A DNA stretch of 64,000 nucleotides from Bacteriovoracaceae bacterium (GCA_024711325.1 JANJTC010000005.1:1140172-1204171), one strand, 5' to 3'; numbered from the stretch's first letter, positions 45,640 to 54,302 are shown. Program-made: numbers and translations. The notes: generated by a model not told the origin, from the sequence alone.

Positions 45640-46572
45640 CTAATCAACGTTGAATGAGCAAAGGGCTTTCTTCTTTTCTATATCTTGAAATGCGATATAG
45701 GATTGCCCACTAAGCTTTTGATTGGCCTTTATCTCAGCATATAAACGGTCTTTTGTATTTAGATAAAGTTTTTTGATGTTCGCTCTTATCTTAGATTCTT
45801 CATCGAAACCTGCAATGACTTCTAAACAAATGGAACTATCTAAAAAACGACTTAAGGCTTCTTTACTTAGTTCTTCATTGTCAATTGAAGTTAACAAAGT
45901 TTGAAATGTTCTTGCCACTTGTTGAACAGCTAACTTTATTTGAAGTTGATTAACATAATTCTTATTAATCCAAACTTGAACATCATCTCTGATCCCGTCA
46001 CCATCAGAATCAATCCCTTTAATAGTTGCATTGTTTTGCTCAGGGGATGGGAGTTCCACCCCCGGAGGTTTTGTTTCTACCGAAAAACGTGCAAAATCAA
46101 TGTATGAAGTTCTATATTGGTATTCATTCTTTTTATCCTTCTCAATTTTAACCTTTAAATAAAGTCGATAAAAACCAGGGTTCAATTTGGAAACGTTGAT
46201 ATTTATTTCTTTGCCCTGTGGACCTTTAAAAATACGTGTGAGTGTATAGTCCTTTTCTTTAAAAACTAATTCATTAGCATTGTGGATTTTGATTTTAACT
46301 TGCTCGATATCAAAGTCACTGTTGGTCTTTAATAAAAAGCGGGCATTAGTTGTCTTCACGTGAGAGTTTAAAGGAATAACTTCAAAACGTGATTTTTCAA
46401 ATTTGGGTCTAGTGTGATCTAAGTACTTATATTTTTCAGGAATCACTATGGTTCTAGTTGTTCGTGATTTTTCAAGTTTATTCAATTTCTCATAGTCGTA
46501 CTTCACTTTTGAGTCAGACATTAGGGAGTCAGAAATGAAGAAAAAAAAGATTGTTGTTAGTAGGCTTCTAAT
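45640..46572 (-). CDS. Exported protein with calcium-loop-like segment (paralogue B, ATT start likely)
   Basis: This is a paralogue of the protein at 38856-39767: same order of KIHNANELVFKEKDY, DSDGDGIRDDVQVW and a helical C terminus ending CSFNVD. The first ATG (46521) gives no signal peptide. Seventeen codons upstream in the same frame an ATT at 46572 has a perfect AGGAG six bases before it. Starting there gives an Arg followed by a Phe-rich hydrophobic stretch and a Ser/Asp segment, just as expected for a signal peptide. I therefore prefer 46572, as ATT initiation or a mutated ATG. Confidence 0.65.
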   Translation of the reverse strand: MRSLLTTIFFFFISDSLMSDSKVKYDYEKLNKLEKSRTTRTIVIPEKYKYLDHTRPKFEKSRFEVIPLNSHVKTTNARFLLKTNSDFDIEQVKIKIHNANELVFKEKDYTLTRIFKGPQGKEININVSKLNPGFYRLYLKVKIEKDKKNEYQYRTSYIDFARFSVETKPPGVELPSPEQNNATIKGIDSDGDGIRDDVQVWINKNYVNQLQIKLAVQQVARTFQTLLTSIDNEELSKEALSRFLDSSICLEVIAGFDEESKIRANIKKLYLNTKDRLYAEIKANQKLSGQSYIAFQDIEKKKALCSFNVD

Positions 46573-46854
46573 TGCGGTCTCCTGATATATTTAGTGATTG
46601 TCGTCTTTATCTGTTTTTAAGTGAAATCAAGAAAAGTTAATAATTCATAAATTATAATTAAATGATGTTCTTAGCTTAATCTAAAATTTACTACATTTGA
46701 ACAAAGATGCCGTGAATTGAGTGAGGAGTAAGTTACTTCCAAGTTCAAGTAATCTCGTTTCAGGTCTTATACTGTCGAAATTTTAGACAGATAATCTTTT
46801 CCTGAATTCTCGCTTATTGCTCCACCGTCTTCCCGGCCGAATTATGATCTCAGG
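46573..46854. other. Divergent intergenic region
   Basis: This AT-rich stretch separates the paralogue B gene from the exported protein gene at 46855. I found no gene or strong promoter hexamers in it, only short A/T tracts. Confidence 0.5.
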
Positions 46855-48357
46855 ATGAAAAAAATCATCTTCTGTGGCCTCTTCTTAAGCACTCTATCTT
46901 ATGGACAAGAACTTGATGTCCGTTTCCTTCAGACTCAGAGAACTGCCAGTGAGCCGTATAATATTCCGATCTCGATCAGTGAAAACGGGCAGGTGGCCAT
47001 TGGGGCCAATGATTCTACCCAGATGCTCTCAGTTAACCCGGCCATTCAAACTTCTTATCGTCAGTCTCATATTGAATACTCCTCTCCGGTGGCCTTAAAC
47101 CGTTTTAATCTTTATCCGGTTCAAAAAGATTTGGGATGGATTGAAGTGAAGCGACGTCGCTGGGAGTTGGGTGCTGGGCTTGCGGCACTGGTGAAGAATA
47201 CGGTGACTCTGGGGTTGGTTCCTTATAAAGGGGCGATGCAGACCACGATTAGAAATAAAAGTTCTCAAGAAGAGAAGCTGCAAACATTTGCCATGCCAAA
47301 AACTTTGAATGAACTCGCAAGCTGGAGAGAAGGTGATTCCGGCACGTTTCAGACTTACGGCGGGATTCAGGCCTATGTAGGAGCTTCGGCCGGACTACTG
47401 AATGTGGCCACGGCCTCTGCTGGTATTCAGAATCAGTTTATTGTGGAGATGAAAAAAATCTCTCCGAATACGGTCTCTTTAAGTTTAACTGAGGAGAATT
47501 TAGTTCGACGTCAGTTGCTCTTCGGACCCTTCTTTGCATTTGGAACCATCGCTGATTTTGACGGTAAAAAATTTGGCATCGAATTTATTTTAAATATGGA
47601 TGATTCTTCTCACCATGACCTGTTTGCCGAGGCCTTAAAAGGCAATATTACCTTACTTCAATCTACCCTGGCCCCAACCGAACAACGTCTAACCTGGAAG
47701 GGAACTGACCGTTCATTTTATTACGGGGTACCTATGGTTGCTGGTAAAACCAGAATTGCCGGTACTTATGAGTTAATTGATGATGATCATGAATCCGAGC
47801 TGACTCTCTCCGGTGAGCAAAACAATGGTCTCTTGAGACGTCTTAAAAATTACTATCAGTTTATCTATCAAACGGATGAATCTCTGGTCATTATTTGGGC
47901 CTCGGAAATGAATAAGGTGACGAAAAAAGAATTTGAAAAGACCTTCTTCTCTAAAGGAAAGATCATGGGAGTGAAAGGCTTTGACCGGACTATCCCGAAT
48001 GGTACCGCCTTTGGTTCAGTGGTTTCTCAAATTGGCCTTTCTTTTTCAAAAGAAGAAACTGAATTATTAAAGAGTGCGGACATGGGAGAACTTCAGTTAA
48101 CCTTAAAAGAGCGTTGTGAAAAAGAAGAGCTGTCTTGTCGCAAGAATAAGAGACTCAAGAACATCATCTCTGAACTAGGCCGGGCCTTATCAATGCCGTG
48201 GAAAGAATTAAGAGTGAATTTAGGCCGCCTCATGAGTAAAGAGCCTGCTCTGGTGTACTCGGTGGTTCGGACTCTTAACCTTGAAAAAGAAGTTTATTTC
48301 AAGTTTCTAAGTGAAAAGTTTCAATCAATGGAAGGGTCGGAAGCAATTGAGATTTAA
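46855..48357 (+). CDS. Exported protein of unknown function
   Basis: A signal peptide (MKKIIFCGLFLSTLSYGQE) precedes a 480-residue mature protein without a recognised family. The first 300 residues are beta-rich and could form an outer-membrane or surface module. The last 150 are helical and contain KERCEKEELSCRKNKRL. Its 3' end runs 59 bp into the end of the GNAT gene on the opposite strand, an unusually long tail-to-tail overlap. The start follows a CAGG sequence. Confidence 0.7.
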   Translation: MKKIIFCGLFLSTLSYGQELDVRFLQTQRTASEPYNIPISISENGQVAIGANDSTQMLSVNPAIQTSYRQSHIEYSSPVALNRFNLYPVQKDLGWIEVKRRRWELGAGLAALVKNTVTLGLVPYKGAMQTTIRNKSSQEEKLQTFAMPKTLNELASWREGDSGTFQTYGGIQAYVGASAGLLNVATASAGIQNQFIVEMKKISPNTVSLSLTEENLVRRQLLFGPFFAFGTIADFDGKKFGIEFILNMDDSSHHDLFAEALKGNITLLQSTLAPTEQRLTWKGTDRSFYYGVPMVAGKTRIAGTYELIDDDHESELTLSGEQNNGLLRRLKNYYQFIYQTDESLVIIWASEMNKVTKKEFEKTFFSKGKIMGVKGFDRTIPNGTAFGSVVSQIGLSFSKEETELLKSADMGELQLTLKERCEKEELSCRKNKRLKNIISELGRALSMPWKELRVNLGRLMSKEPALVYSVVRTLNLEKEVYFKFLSEKFQSMEGSEAIEI

Positions 48358-48907
48358 CTTTTTCCAGATCAATCTTTTTTAGATCCAGAAACTCCTGAAC
48401 ATAGTCCTTGTTGTGAGGCCCCTGGATTGGAGTCCCAATCCGGGCGATCAATTTTGAGATGGCCTCGTTTTGTGGCAGGAAAGTAAAGGAGAGTCTTTCA
48501 ATCTTTCGCTCATAGGCCGCAAGCATAATTAAGTTCATCAGAAATAGGCCAAGTCCCTTCTTCTGATATTCGTCAATGATAGTGATGGCAATCTCCGCTT
48601 CAGTCTCTGTCTCAGAAGAGCGCACCATCCGGATGATGGCCACACCTCGTTTAAGCTCAGTTCTTTCTTCCACTCCAATGGCGTAATGATTCCATCCATC
48701 CAGAGTTGTGAGGTACTGGAGTTCCTGCTCGGAGAAATCTCTCTTTGAGCCCAAAAAACGGTAACGAATGGACTCCGGTGACATGTCACGGAGTCCCTCG
48801 GAAATTTGTTTTTTATTATGAGGGCGGACACTTCCTAACCGGAGCTGGTACTTATCTCTCCAGTCAAAATCCATTCGCCTATCCGGATGAAAGAAGAGTT
48901 TCTCCAT
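48299..48907 (-). CDS. GNAT family N-acetyltransferase
   Basis: The 202-residue protein has the GNAT fold, with EAEIAITIIDEYQKKGLGLFLMNLIM containing the acetyl-CoA pyrophosphate loop (Q/RxxGxG/A form QKKGLG). The N terminus (residues about 20-60, RLGSVRPHNKKQISEGLRDMSPESIRYRF) resembles the acyltransferase domain of PatZ-like protein acetyltransferases, which are usually longer. It overlaps ycaO by one base (TAATG), so the two are translationally coupled. The substrate could be a protein lysine or small amine. Confidence 0.85.
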   Translation of the reverse strand: MEKLFFHPDRRMDFDWRDKYQLRLGSVRPHNKKQISEGLRDMSPESIRYRFLGSKRDFSEQELQYLTTLDGWNHYAIGVEERTELKRGVAIIRMVRSSETETEAEIAITIIDEYQKKGLGLFLMNLIMLAAYERKIERLSFTFLPQNEAISKLIARIGTPIQGPHNKDYVQEFLDLKKIDLEKVKSQLLPTLPLIETFHLET

Positions 48908-50658
48908 TATTTAGAGGCCCACAGCCCTTTGGCCCTTTGAAGTTTCTCATAAGAGGTGAGTAGCTTCTGATGCATCTCAAAGCCTTTTAAGTTCATATCG
49001 GATTCATACAGACCATCAAACTTTTCCAGACCATCAATGAGTTTCTGGGCCCGCTCAACCATCTCTTTGGTGTAGAGTTTTTCAATGGTAGGAAGATATT
49101 CATTGGTATTGAGGTTATCATCCATCTCAATTTGCAGAAGCGTATTAAGACAAAGATAAAGAAGTTTTCTTTCTGGTTTTAAAGGTGGGAAGTGAAGGCA
49201 CCAGTCTGTACCAGCGATGGCCAGTTCATGGTGTTTCGCTGCCAGGGCCAGCATGGTTTTAAGTTCACCGAAGCGTAAATCCGCCCACATGGTGCCGGCA
49301 TCAGGAATAATTCCCAGAGCGTGGGTGACGAGTAACATGTCGTCAAAACCCTTGTCTTCCAGGTCACCATGAAGCTCCATTAATTCATCTGCTGATAGCT
49401 CATGAACATCGAGAACTCTCTTACGTACACTCACGGCGCTATTGTTGTTATCCCAGTTTAAATCTTCCGGTTGATAAATTTCCGACATCCCCGGAACATG
49501 AATTCTGCAGCCGTAAACCTTCAGGTGCTCAAAGTCCATGATGTAGACATCTTTTTCAAGTCGATGGAAGATCTCAATCATCGAGTCGAATTCGGCCTGG
49601 GTAGTCGTCCCACCAAAGTTCCAGTCATTAAATTCATAATCGGGTGTCTCTTTAAAGAAGTCCCAGTGAATAAGTCCGTTTGAATCAATAAAGTGGGCCT
49701 CAATATTTAAGTGGTCTTTCACATCATCGAGCTCAAAACTTGGAGGTGAGAAAACATTTAATTGATCCAGACGACGACCCTGAAGAAGCTCAGTCAAGGT
49801 CCGCTCAAGGGCCACCTGGAATTTTGGATGGGCCCCAAATGAAGCAAAGGCCGTGCCTTCCTGAGGGTTAAGGAGAGTCACGTTGATGACCGGAAACTGT
49901 CCGCCCAGAGAAGCATCTTTACAGATAATCGGGTAGCCATTGGATTCAAGCTCCGCAATCGCCTCAAGCACTTTAGGATATCGCTTTAAAACTTCCTGAG
50001 GAATAGTTGGCAGACTAATGCCTTCAGAGAGAATTTTATTTTTAACTGAACGTTCAAAAATTTCAGACAAGGCCTGAACCCGCGCTTCAGTTTTGGTGTT
50101 ACCCGCTGACATACCGTTTGATACATACAAGTTGCCAACGATATTCATGGGAATGAAATAAGTTTTATTATCTGACATGCGGGTATACGGAAGAGCACAA
50201 ATTCCGCGCTCGCTGTTACCTGAGTTGGTGTCAACGAGCTGAGATGGGGTTAATTCTCTTTCCGAATCATAGAAGTTCCAAAGAGATTCATTCATCAGGC
50301 CTTCAGGCATTTTGTCCCCTGAGAATGGAAACCATTTCTCCTGTGGATAATGGACAAAGTCTGATTGCGCAATTTGTTCACCCAGGAAAAAATCTGCAAA
50401 GAAGTAGTTACAGTTTAAGCGTTCAAAAAATTCACCCAGTGCACTCGCTAGCGCCGCTTCTTTCGTTATCCCTTTGCCATTGGTAAAGAGGTAAGGGCAA
50501 TAGCGGTCGCGGATATGAACGGACCATACATTGGGAACCGGATTTAACCATGATGCTTCTTCTACATCGAAGCCCCAATCTAAAAGCAGATTACGGAGAC
50601 GGGAAATGGTGTCTTCTAAAGCGGCATCTTTTCCGAGGATCATGGTTTTTTGAGTCAT
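48907..50658 (-). CDS. ycaO: YcaO-domain protein, E. coli YcaO type
   Basis: The 583-residue protein is close to E. coli YcaO in length and sequence, with ATP-site segments such as ALASALGEFFERLNCNYFF and SNGMSAGNTKTEARVQALSE, and a C-terminal helical extension ending LQRAKGLWA. E. coli YcaO assists RimO in methylthiolation of ribosomal protein S12. Other YcaO enzymes make thiazolines, macroamidines or thioamides. No precursor peptide, dehydrogenase or TfuA gene is adjacent, so the ribosomal role is more likely than a RiPP cluster. It is followed by the coupled GNAT gene. Confidence 0.93.
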   Translation of the reverse strand: MTQKTMILGKDAALEDTISRLRNLLLDWGFDVEEASWLNPVPNVWSVHIRDRYCPYLFTNGKGITKEAALASALGEFFERLNCNYFFADFFLGEQIAQSDFVHYPQEKWFPFSGDKMPEGLMNESLWNFYDSERELTPSQLVDTNSGNSERGICALPYTRMSDNKTYFIPMNIVGNLYVSNGMSAGNTKTEARVQALSEIFERSVKNKILSEGISLPTIPQEVLKRYPKVLEAIAELESNGYPIICKDASLGGQFPVINVTLLNPQEGTAFASFGAHPKFQVALERTLTELLQGRRLDQLNVFSPPSFELDDVKDHLNIEAHFIDSNGLIHWDFFKETPDYEFNDWNFGGTTTQAEFDSMIEIFHRLEKDVYIMDFEHLKVYGCRIHVPGMSEIYQPEDLNWDNNNSAVSVRKRVLDVHELSADELMELHGDLEDKGFDDMLLVTHALGIIPDAGTMWADLRFGELKTMLALAAKHHELAIAGTDWCLHFPPLKPERKLLYLCLNTLLQIEMDDNLNTNEYLPTIEKLYTKEMVERAQKLIDGLEKFDGLYESDMNLKGFEMHQKLLTSYEKLQRAKGLWASK

Positions 50659-50789
50659 GAAATGGTCCTTATCTTTTGATCTATTTATACGGTGGGTTAT
50701 ATCTCATAATTAGGTTACCCCGACAAGATTTCTAGTAGAAATCAATATTGGCGAAAGGTATAATACGCATCTCAAAGGAGACGCATTGT

Positions 50790-51125
50790 ATGAGTAAAAG
50801 ATTGTATGTTGGAAATCTCTCTTACGCTCTTAGATCAGAAGATCTGGAAGCAGTGTTCAGACAAATTGGAGAAGTTGTATCTGCCAAGGTCATGATGGAC
50901 AGAGAGACAGGAAGATCTAAAGGCTTTGCTTTTGTTGAAATGGCCTCAGATGAATTGGGTGCTAAAGCGATTGAAGAATTAAATGAAAAAGAGGTTGGGG
51001 GACGCCCCCTTCGTGTTACTGTGGCCAACCCACGACCTGAACGTCCTGAAGGGGGAAATCGTTTTGGTGGTCAGCGAGAAGGTGGTTTTTCTCGACGAGG
51101 TGGCCGAAGTTTTCAAAACGAATAG
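50790..51125 (+). CDS. RRM-domain RNA-binding protein
   Basis: I chose ATG 50790, which has AAAGGAG nine bases upstream. The 111-residue protein has one RNA recognition motif: RNP2 (LYVGNL, residues 5-10) and RNP1 (KGFAFVEM) followed by a Gly/Arg-rich tail (GGNRFGGQREGGFSRRGGRS). These small proteins resemble cyanobacterial Rbp and are often cold-induced in bacteria. It binds RNA in the cytoplasm. A small hairpin follows the gene. Confidence 0.93.
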   Translation: MSKRLYVGNLSYALRSEDLEAVFRQIGEVVSAKVMMDRETGRSKGFAFVEMASDELGAKAIEELNEKEVGGRPLRVTVANPRPERPEGGNRFGGQREGGFSRRGGRSFQNE

Positions 51126-51141
51126 TTTAAATTTTTTTTAT

Positions 51142-51159
51142 AGAGGTCTGCGGACCTCT
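51142..51159 (+). terminator. Possible terminator after the RRM gene
   Basis: AGAGGTC pairs with GACCTCT around TGCG. There is no U tract after it, only a T run before, so termination is doubtful. Confidence 0.4.
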
Positions 51160-51218
51160 GTTGCATCTAGTCACTCGAGAATAAATTCAGAAACTTCATT
51201 GTGTTAAGGTTGCGGGAT

Positions 51219-51232
51219 ATGATCCAGATCAT
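51219..51232 (+). promoter_or_regulatory. FNR-like operator before the respiratory cluster
   Basis: ATGAT-CCAG-ATCAT is a perfect inverted repeat matching the FNR/DNR consensus TTGAT-N4-ATCAA in both TGAT and ATCA half-sites. A TACAAT -10-like element follows at 51234-51239, with only TTG of a -35 at 51210. The site would lie between them, a repressing position. It is about 53 bases before the first oxidase gene. Confidence 0.55.
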
Positions 51233-51284
51233 GTACAATGGAGCAAATTAATATCCTTATTTCCTATTTTTGGAGTGTTTGCTT

Positions 51285-51911
51285 ATGTCAGATCACGCTC
51301 ATGGGGCCCATCAATCAAATCCTTTAATCGGTGGAGTCGATCCACAATTTGCTAAGGCCACACCTGGCAAAATAGGAATGTGGATTTTCCTGGCGACCGA
51401 CGGTATGTCGTTCTCCGGTTTCCTTATCGCTTATGCCGTTCTTCGCATGAAGCTTGACTGGCCAAATCCTTCTCAGTACCTGGGGATCTTTCTTTCAGGG
51501 ATTGCAACTTTCCTTCTCATTTGTTCTTCCGTTTCTATGGTACTGGCCATTGATGCTTGTAAGGCGCGTAATCGTCAAGGCATGCTTAACTGGTTACTTG
51601 TGACAATTATCGGTGGTGCTACATTCTTAGGGATTCAGGCCTATGAGTACACTCACTTGGTTCACCAAGGTATTACCCTTGCTTCATTTGCTCATGGAAC
51701 AAGTCTTTTTGCTTCAACATTCTTTTTGATCACAGGTTTCCATGGTCTCCACGTTGCCACTGGTGTGGGTTACCTGATTTGTGAATATATCAATGCTCGT
51801 AAAGGTCACTACGATAATGGGGACTACAATCGACTCGAGATCCTGGGTCTTTTCTGGCACTTTGTAGATTTAGTCTGGATCCTCGTGTTTACTTTTGTGT
51901 ACCTCTTATAA
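51285..51911 (+). CDS. Haem-copper oxidase subunit III-like protein
   Basis: The 208-residue inner-membrane protein has five helices and subunit III signatures (KIGMWIFLATDGMSFSGFL near the N terminus, GFHGLHVATGVGYL and LFWHFVDLVWILVF at the end). I chose ATG 51285, with GGAG nine bases upstream. It is a second subunit III in this cluster; a distinct one is encoded at 56917. It begins the assembly part of the cluster and overlaps the next gene at TAATG. Confidence 0.9.
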   Translation: MSDHAHGAHQSNPLIGGVDPQFAKATPGKIGMWIFLATDGMSFSGFLIAYAVLRMKLDWPNPSQYLGIFLSGIATFLLICSSVSMVLAIDACKARNRQGMLNWLLVTIIGGATFLGIQAYEYTHLVHQGITLASFAHGTSLFASTFFLITGFHGLHVATGVGYLICEYINARKGHYDNGDYNRLEILGLFWHFVDLVWILVFTFVYLL

Positions 51912-52147
51912 TGAATAGAATCTTTGTATTCGCGCTTTCATTGTTTTTTGTTACAGACCTTCTCGCCTGTCCTTATTGCGTAGGCAATAGTCAGGGCGGG
52001 AAGGACTCAAATACCACACTCGTACTGGCCATTTTCATTCTTGCGATCTATATTCCGTACTACTTAATTTATAGATTGATTAAAAAGCATCGCGCTCTCG
52101 CCCGATTAAGTGAGACCCATGACAGTTCAGGATCTACCGGCCCTTAA
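51911..52147 (+). CDS. Small CPYC membrane protein
   Basis: The 78-residue protein has a signal-like helix (residues 3-18) with ACPYC following at about 19-23, then one membrane helix and a basic, then polar tail. The CxxC at the membrane edge could bind copper or haem or form a disulfide; placement between oxidase genes suggests a part in oxidase assembly. No family is known to me. It is coupled to both neighbours by overlap. Confidence 0.75.
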   Translation: MNRIFVFALSLFFVTDLLACPYCVGNSQGGKDSNTTLVLAIFILAIYIPYYLIYRLIKKHRALARLSETHDSSGSTGP

Positions 52148-52538
52148 TGCTTCTTTAAATACCATCGCTGGTATTCTCTTACTCGTTGGTTACGTTTCCA
52201 TCAAGCAAGGTAAAAAAGAGCTTCATAAAAAACTCATGATCAGTGCTCTGATGGTTTCCGGAGCCTTTCTTACGAGCTACCTGATTTATCATTATCATGT
52301 TCCATCTAAAAAATTTCCTGATCTGGGATGGATTAAAACCATTTACCTCATCATTCTCATTCCTCATATCATTCTGGCGGCCATTATGGTCCCGATGATC
52401 CTTAAAACTTTTTGGCATGCTTTTAGAGGGGAGTGGGAGAAGCATAAAAAAATAGCGCGGATAACATTTCCCATCTGGATGTATGTCTCCATTACCGGTG
52501 TTGTCGTTTATCTGATGCTCTATCAATGGTATAAATGA
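52119..52538 (+). CDS. DUF420 family oxidase-associated membrane protein
   Basis: The 139-residue protein (from ATG 52119; a GTG at 52110 is possible) has four helices and the DUF420 features: LPALNASLNTIAGILLLVGY, HKKLMISALMVSGAFLTSYLIYHY and PHIILA. Members occur in cytochrome oxidase clusters, and the Gram-positive member CtaM is needed for oxidase activity. Histidines HK, HYH and PH may bind haem or copper. It overlaps both the small CPYC gene and the fused ctaA-ctaB gene. Confidence 0.88.
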   Translation: MTVQDLPALNASLNTIAGILLLVGYVSIKQGKKELHKKLMISALMVSGAFLTSYLIYHYHVPSKKFPDLGWIKTIYLIILIPHIILAAIMVPMILKTFWHAFRGEWEKHKKIARITFPIWMYVSITGVVVYLMLYQWYK

Positions 52539-54250
52539 ACGTTCTTTTTTATATCCTCTATACGGGGACCATTATTCTGTTATTGGTTGGGGCCCAGTTA
52601 CAAGTCTTAAAGACTGCGCTGGTTTGTCCTGACTGGCCGCTGTGTTTTGGAGAATTTCTACCATTAACCATGTCACCGGCCTTCTATGAATCTCTTCACC
52701 GGTTTTTAGCAGGCATCATGGGCATCGGCAGCGTGGTGTGGGCAATTGTTCGGTTTAAAGAATTAAAGGCCCGGGCCCTTTTGCCCTTATTTTTAATTAT
52801 CATCCAATCCCTTCTGGGGTGGGCGACATTCTCTTATAAATTACCCACCATCACGACAGTCTTGCATTTAGTTTTTTCTCTGATCTTTCTGGCAACACTC
52901 GAGGCAACCCGTGGGTTGTCTTTTGATGAAAGTCTTAAAGAGAAATGGAATCCTAAAGTAAAAGATGCGGTTGGTTTTTTTCTATTCTTACTCTTACTGC
53001 AGTTTTTTCTAGGTGGAATTCTCAGAAAATCTTCTCTCCTCGCTCAGTGTGAATCAACCATGGAGTTCTGGGAGTGCTGGAAAGTCCAGGCCTCAATTCC
53101 TCTGGCAGGAAGCCTTTCCCTCATGCACCGGCTTCTGGGAATCCTTACGACTCTTACTGGTTTTTTTGTTTTTAGTTATCTGATAAAAAATCTTCCTAAG
53201 TGGAAGATGGCCGCGGTTCTTGGAAACATCCTGATGGTGATCCAACTCCTGTTAGGTCTGCAGATGGGCCGCAGCGCCAGTCGGGAAATGATCATCTGGC
53301 ACTTTACCACTGCACTTTTTTCATATGCCGTCCTTTTGTTTTTAATTGTGCGCCTTCGTCGTTATGAAAAATATTTTTTTGGAAAACCAGTTCCAACTTA
53401 CTTAAATGATCTAATGGATCTCTTTAAGCCGAAGCTCACTATTTTGGTGGTGGTGACTTTACTCATAGGTGTCTTTCTTGCCCCCATCAGACTCAATATC
53501 ATATGGCTTTTTATTTCTCTCATCGCTATCTGGTTTCAGGCCGCTGGAAGCTTATCTCTTAATTGCTACCTAGAAAGAGAGGCCGACAAGCTCATGGAGC
53601 GAACACGTGACCGTCCTTTACCGGCGGGACGTTTAAAACCGGAAGTTGCCTTGTATTGGGGATGGGGTCTGATTCTGGTAGGAACTGCGATTTTAATTTT
53701 TAGTGCAAATCTTCTGACGGCATCTCTGGGTCTCTTTTCGGCGCTCTCTTATATTTATCTCTATACGCCTCTAAAGCTCAAAACCCCCTATGCCTTATAT
53801 GTTGGGGCCGTCCCGGGAGCACTTCCTACTTTGATGGGGTGGACTACTGTTACAGATTCAGTGAGCGGGCCCGGTCTGTATTTATTTGGAATACTTTTCT
53901 TATGGCAGATCCCACATTTCATGGCGATTAGTCTTTATCGGAAGAATGAATACGGCATGGCGAGCTTTCTGACATTTGCTCAAACACATTCTTTTGAATT
54001 TTTAAGAATGAATATCACGATCTACAGTTTGATACTTATGCTTTATGGAATGATTCCTTACTTCTCTGGCTGGAGGGGGGAGAACTATTTCTGGGCCGCA
54101 ATAACGATCAGTGTCATCCTCTTAGGCTTTGCCCTTTATGGATTTCTAGTCAGGGAACAAACAAAAATTAATGACTGGGCCCGTAGTTATTTTTGGGCAA
54201 CTCTTTTTTATTTGCCGTTAGTCCTTGGTGTTTTGCTCATTCTTCGCTAA
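52535..54250 (+). CDS. Fused haem A synthase-haem O synthase (CtaA-CtaB)
   Basis: The 571-residue membrane protein joins two haem-modifying enzymes. Residues 1-280 are CtaA-like (ALVCPDWPLCFGE, and histidines in ESLHRFLAG, VLHLVFSL, LMHRLLGIL and IIWHFTTAL). From about residue 290 it is a protohaem IX farnesyltransferase: NCYLEREADKLMERTRDRPL holds the Asp-rich prenyl-diphosphate motif and PGALPTLMGW is typical of CtaB. It could thus turn haem B to haem O and then haem A within one protein. It overlaps the DUF420 gene by 4 bp. Similar fusions are known, to my recollection in Thermus. Confidence 0.92.
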   Translation: MNVLFYILYTGTIILLLVGAQLQVLKTALVCPDWPLCFGEFLPLTMSPAFYESLHRFLAGIMGIGSVVWAIVRFKELKARALLPLFLIIIQSLLGWATFSYKLPTITTVLHLVFSLIFLATLEATRGLSFDESLKEKWNPKVKDAVGFFLFLLLLQFFLGGILRKSSLLAQCESTMEFWECWKVQASIPLAGSLSLMHRLLGILTTLTGFFVFSYLIKNLPKWKMAAVLGNILMVIQLLLGLQMGRSASREMIIWHFTTALFSYAVLLFLIVRLRRYEKYFFGKPVPTYLNDLMDLFKPKLTILVVVTLLIGVFLAPIRLNIIWLFISLIAIWFQAAGSLSLNCYLEREADKLMERTRDRPLPAGRLKPEVALYWGWGLILVGTAILIFSANLLTASLGLFSALSYIYLYTPLKLKTPYALYVGAVPGALPTLMGWTTVTDSVSGPGLYLFGILFLWQIPHFMAISLYRKNEYGMASFLTFAQTHSFEFLRMNITIYSLILMLYGMIPYFSGWRGENYFWAAITISVILLGFALYGFLVREQTKINDWARSYFWATLFYLPLVLGVLLILR

Positions 54251-54302
54251 AAAAACAGAGTGGTTTAGGCTAGATGAACCGAATAAGTTAAGTTACAATT
54301 CA

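Noticed and set aside
46535..46585. Plus-strand ATG followed by a Lys-rich, signal-like 16-codon frame
   Set aside because: It is antisense to the proposed signal peptide of the ATT-start gene and ends at once in TGA.
48907..50658. YcaO as the core of a RiPP natural-product cluster
   Set aside because: The sequence follows E. coli YcaO and no precursor peptide, dehydrogenase, TfuA or exporter lies nearby.
52179..52526. Antisense frame over the DUF420 gene
   Set aside because: The sense strand encodes a recognised family with coupled neighbours; the antisense product has no features.
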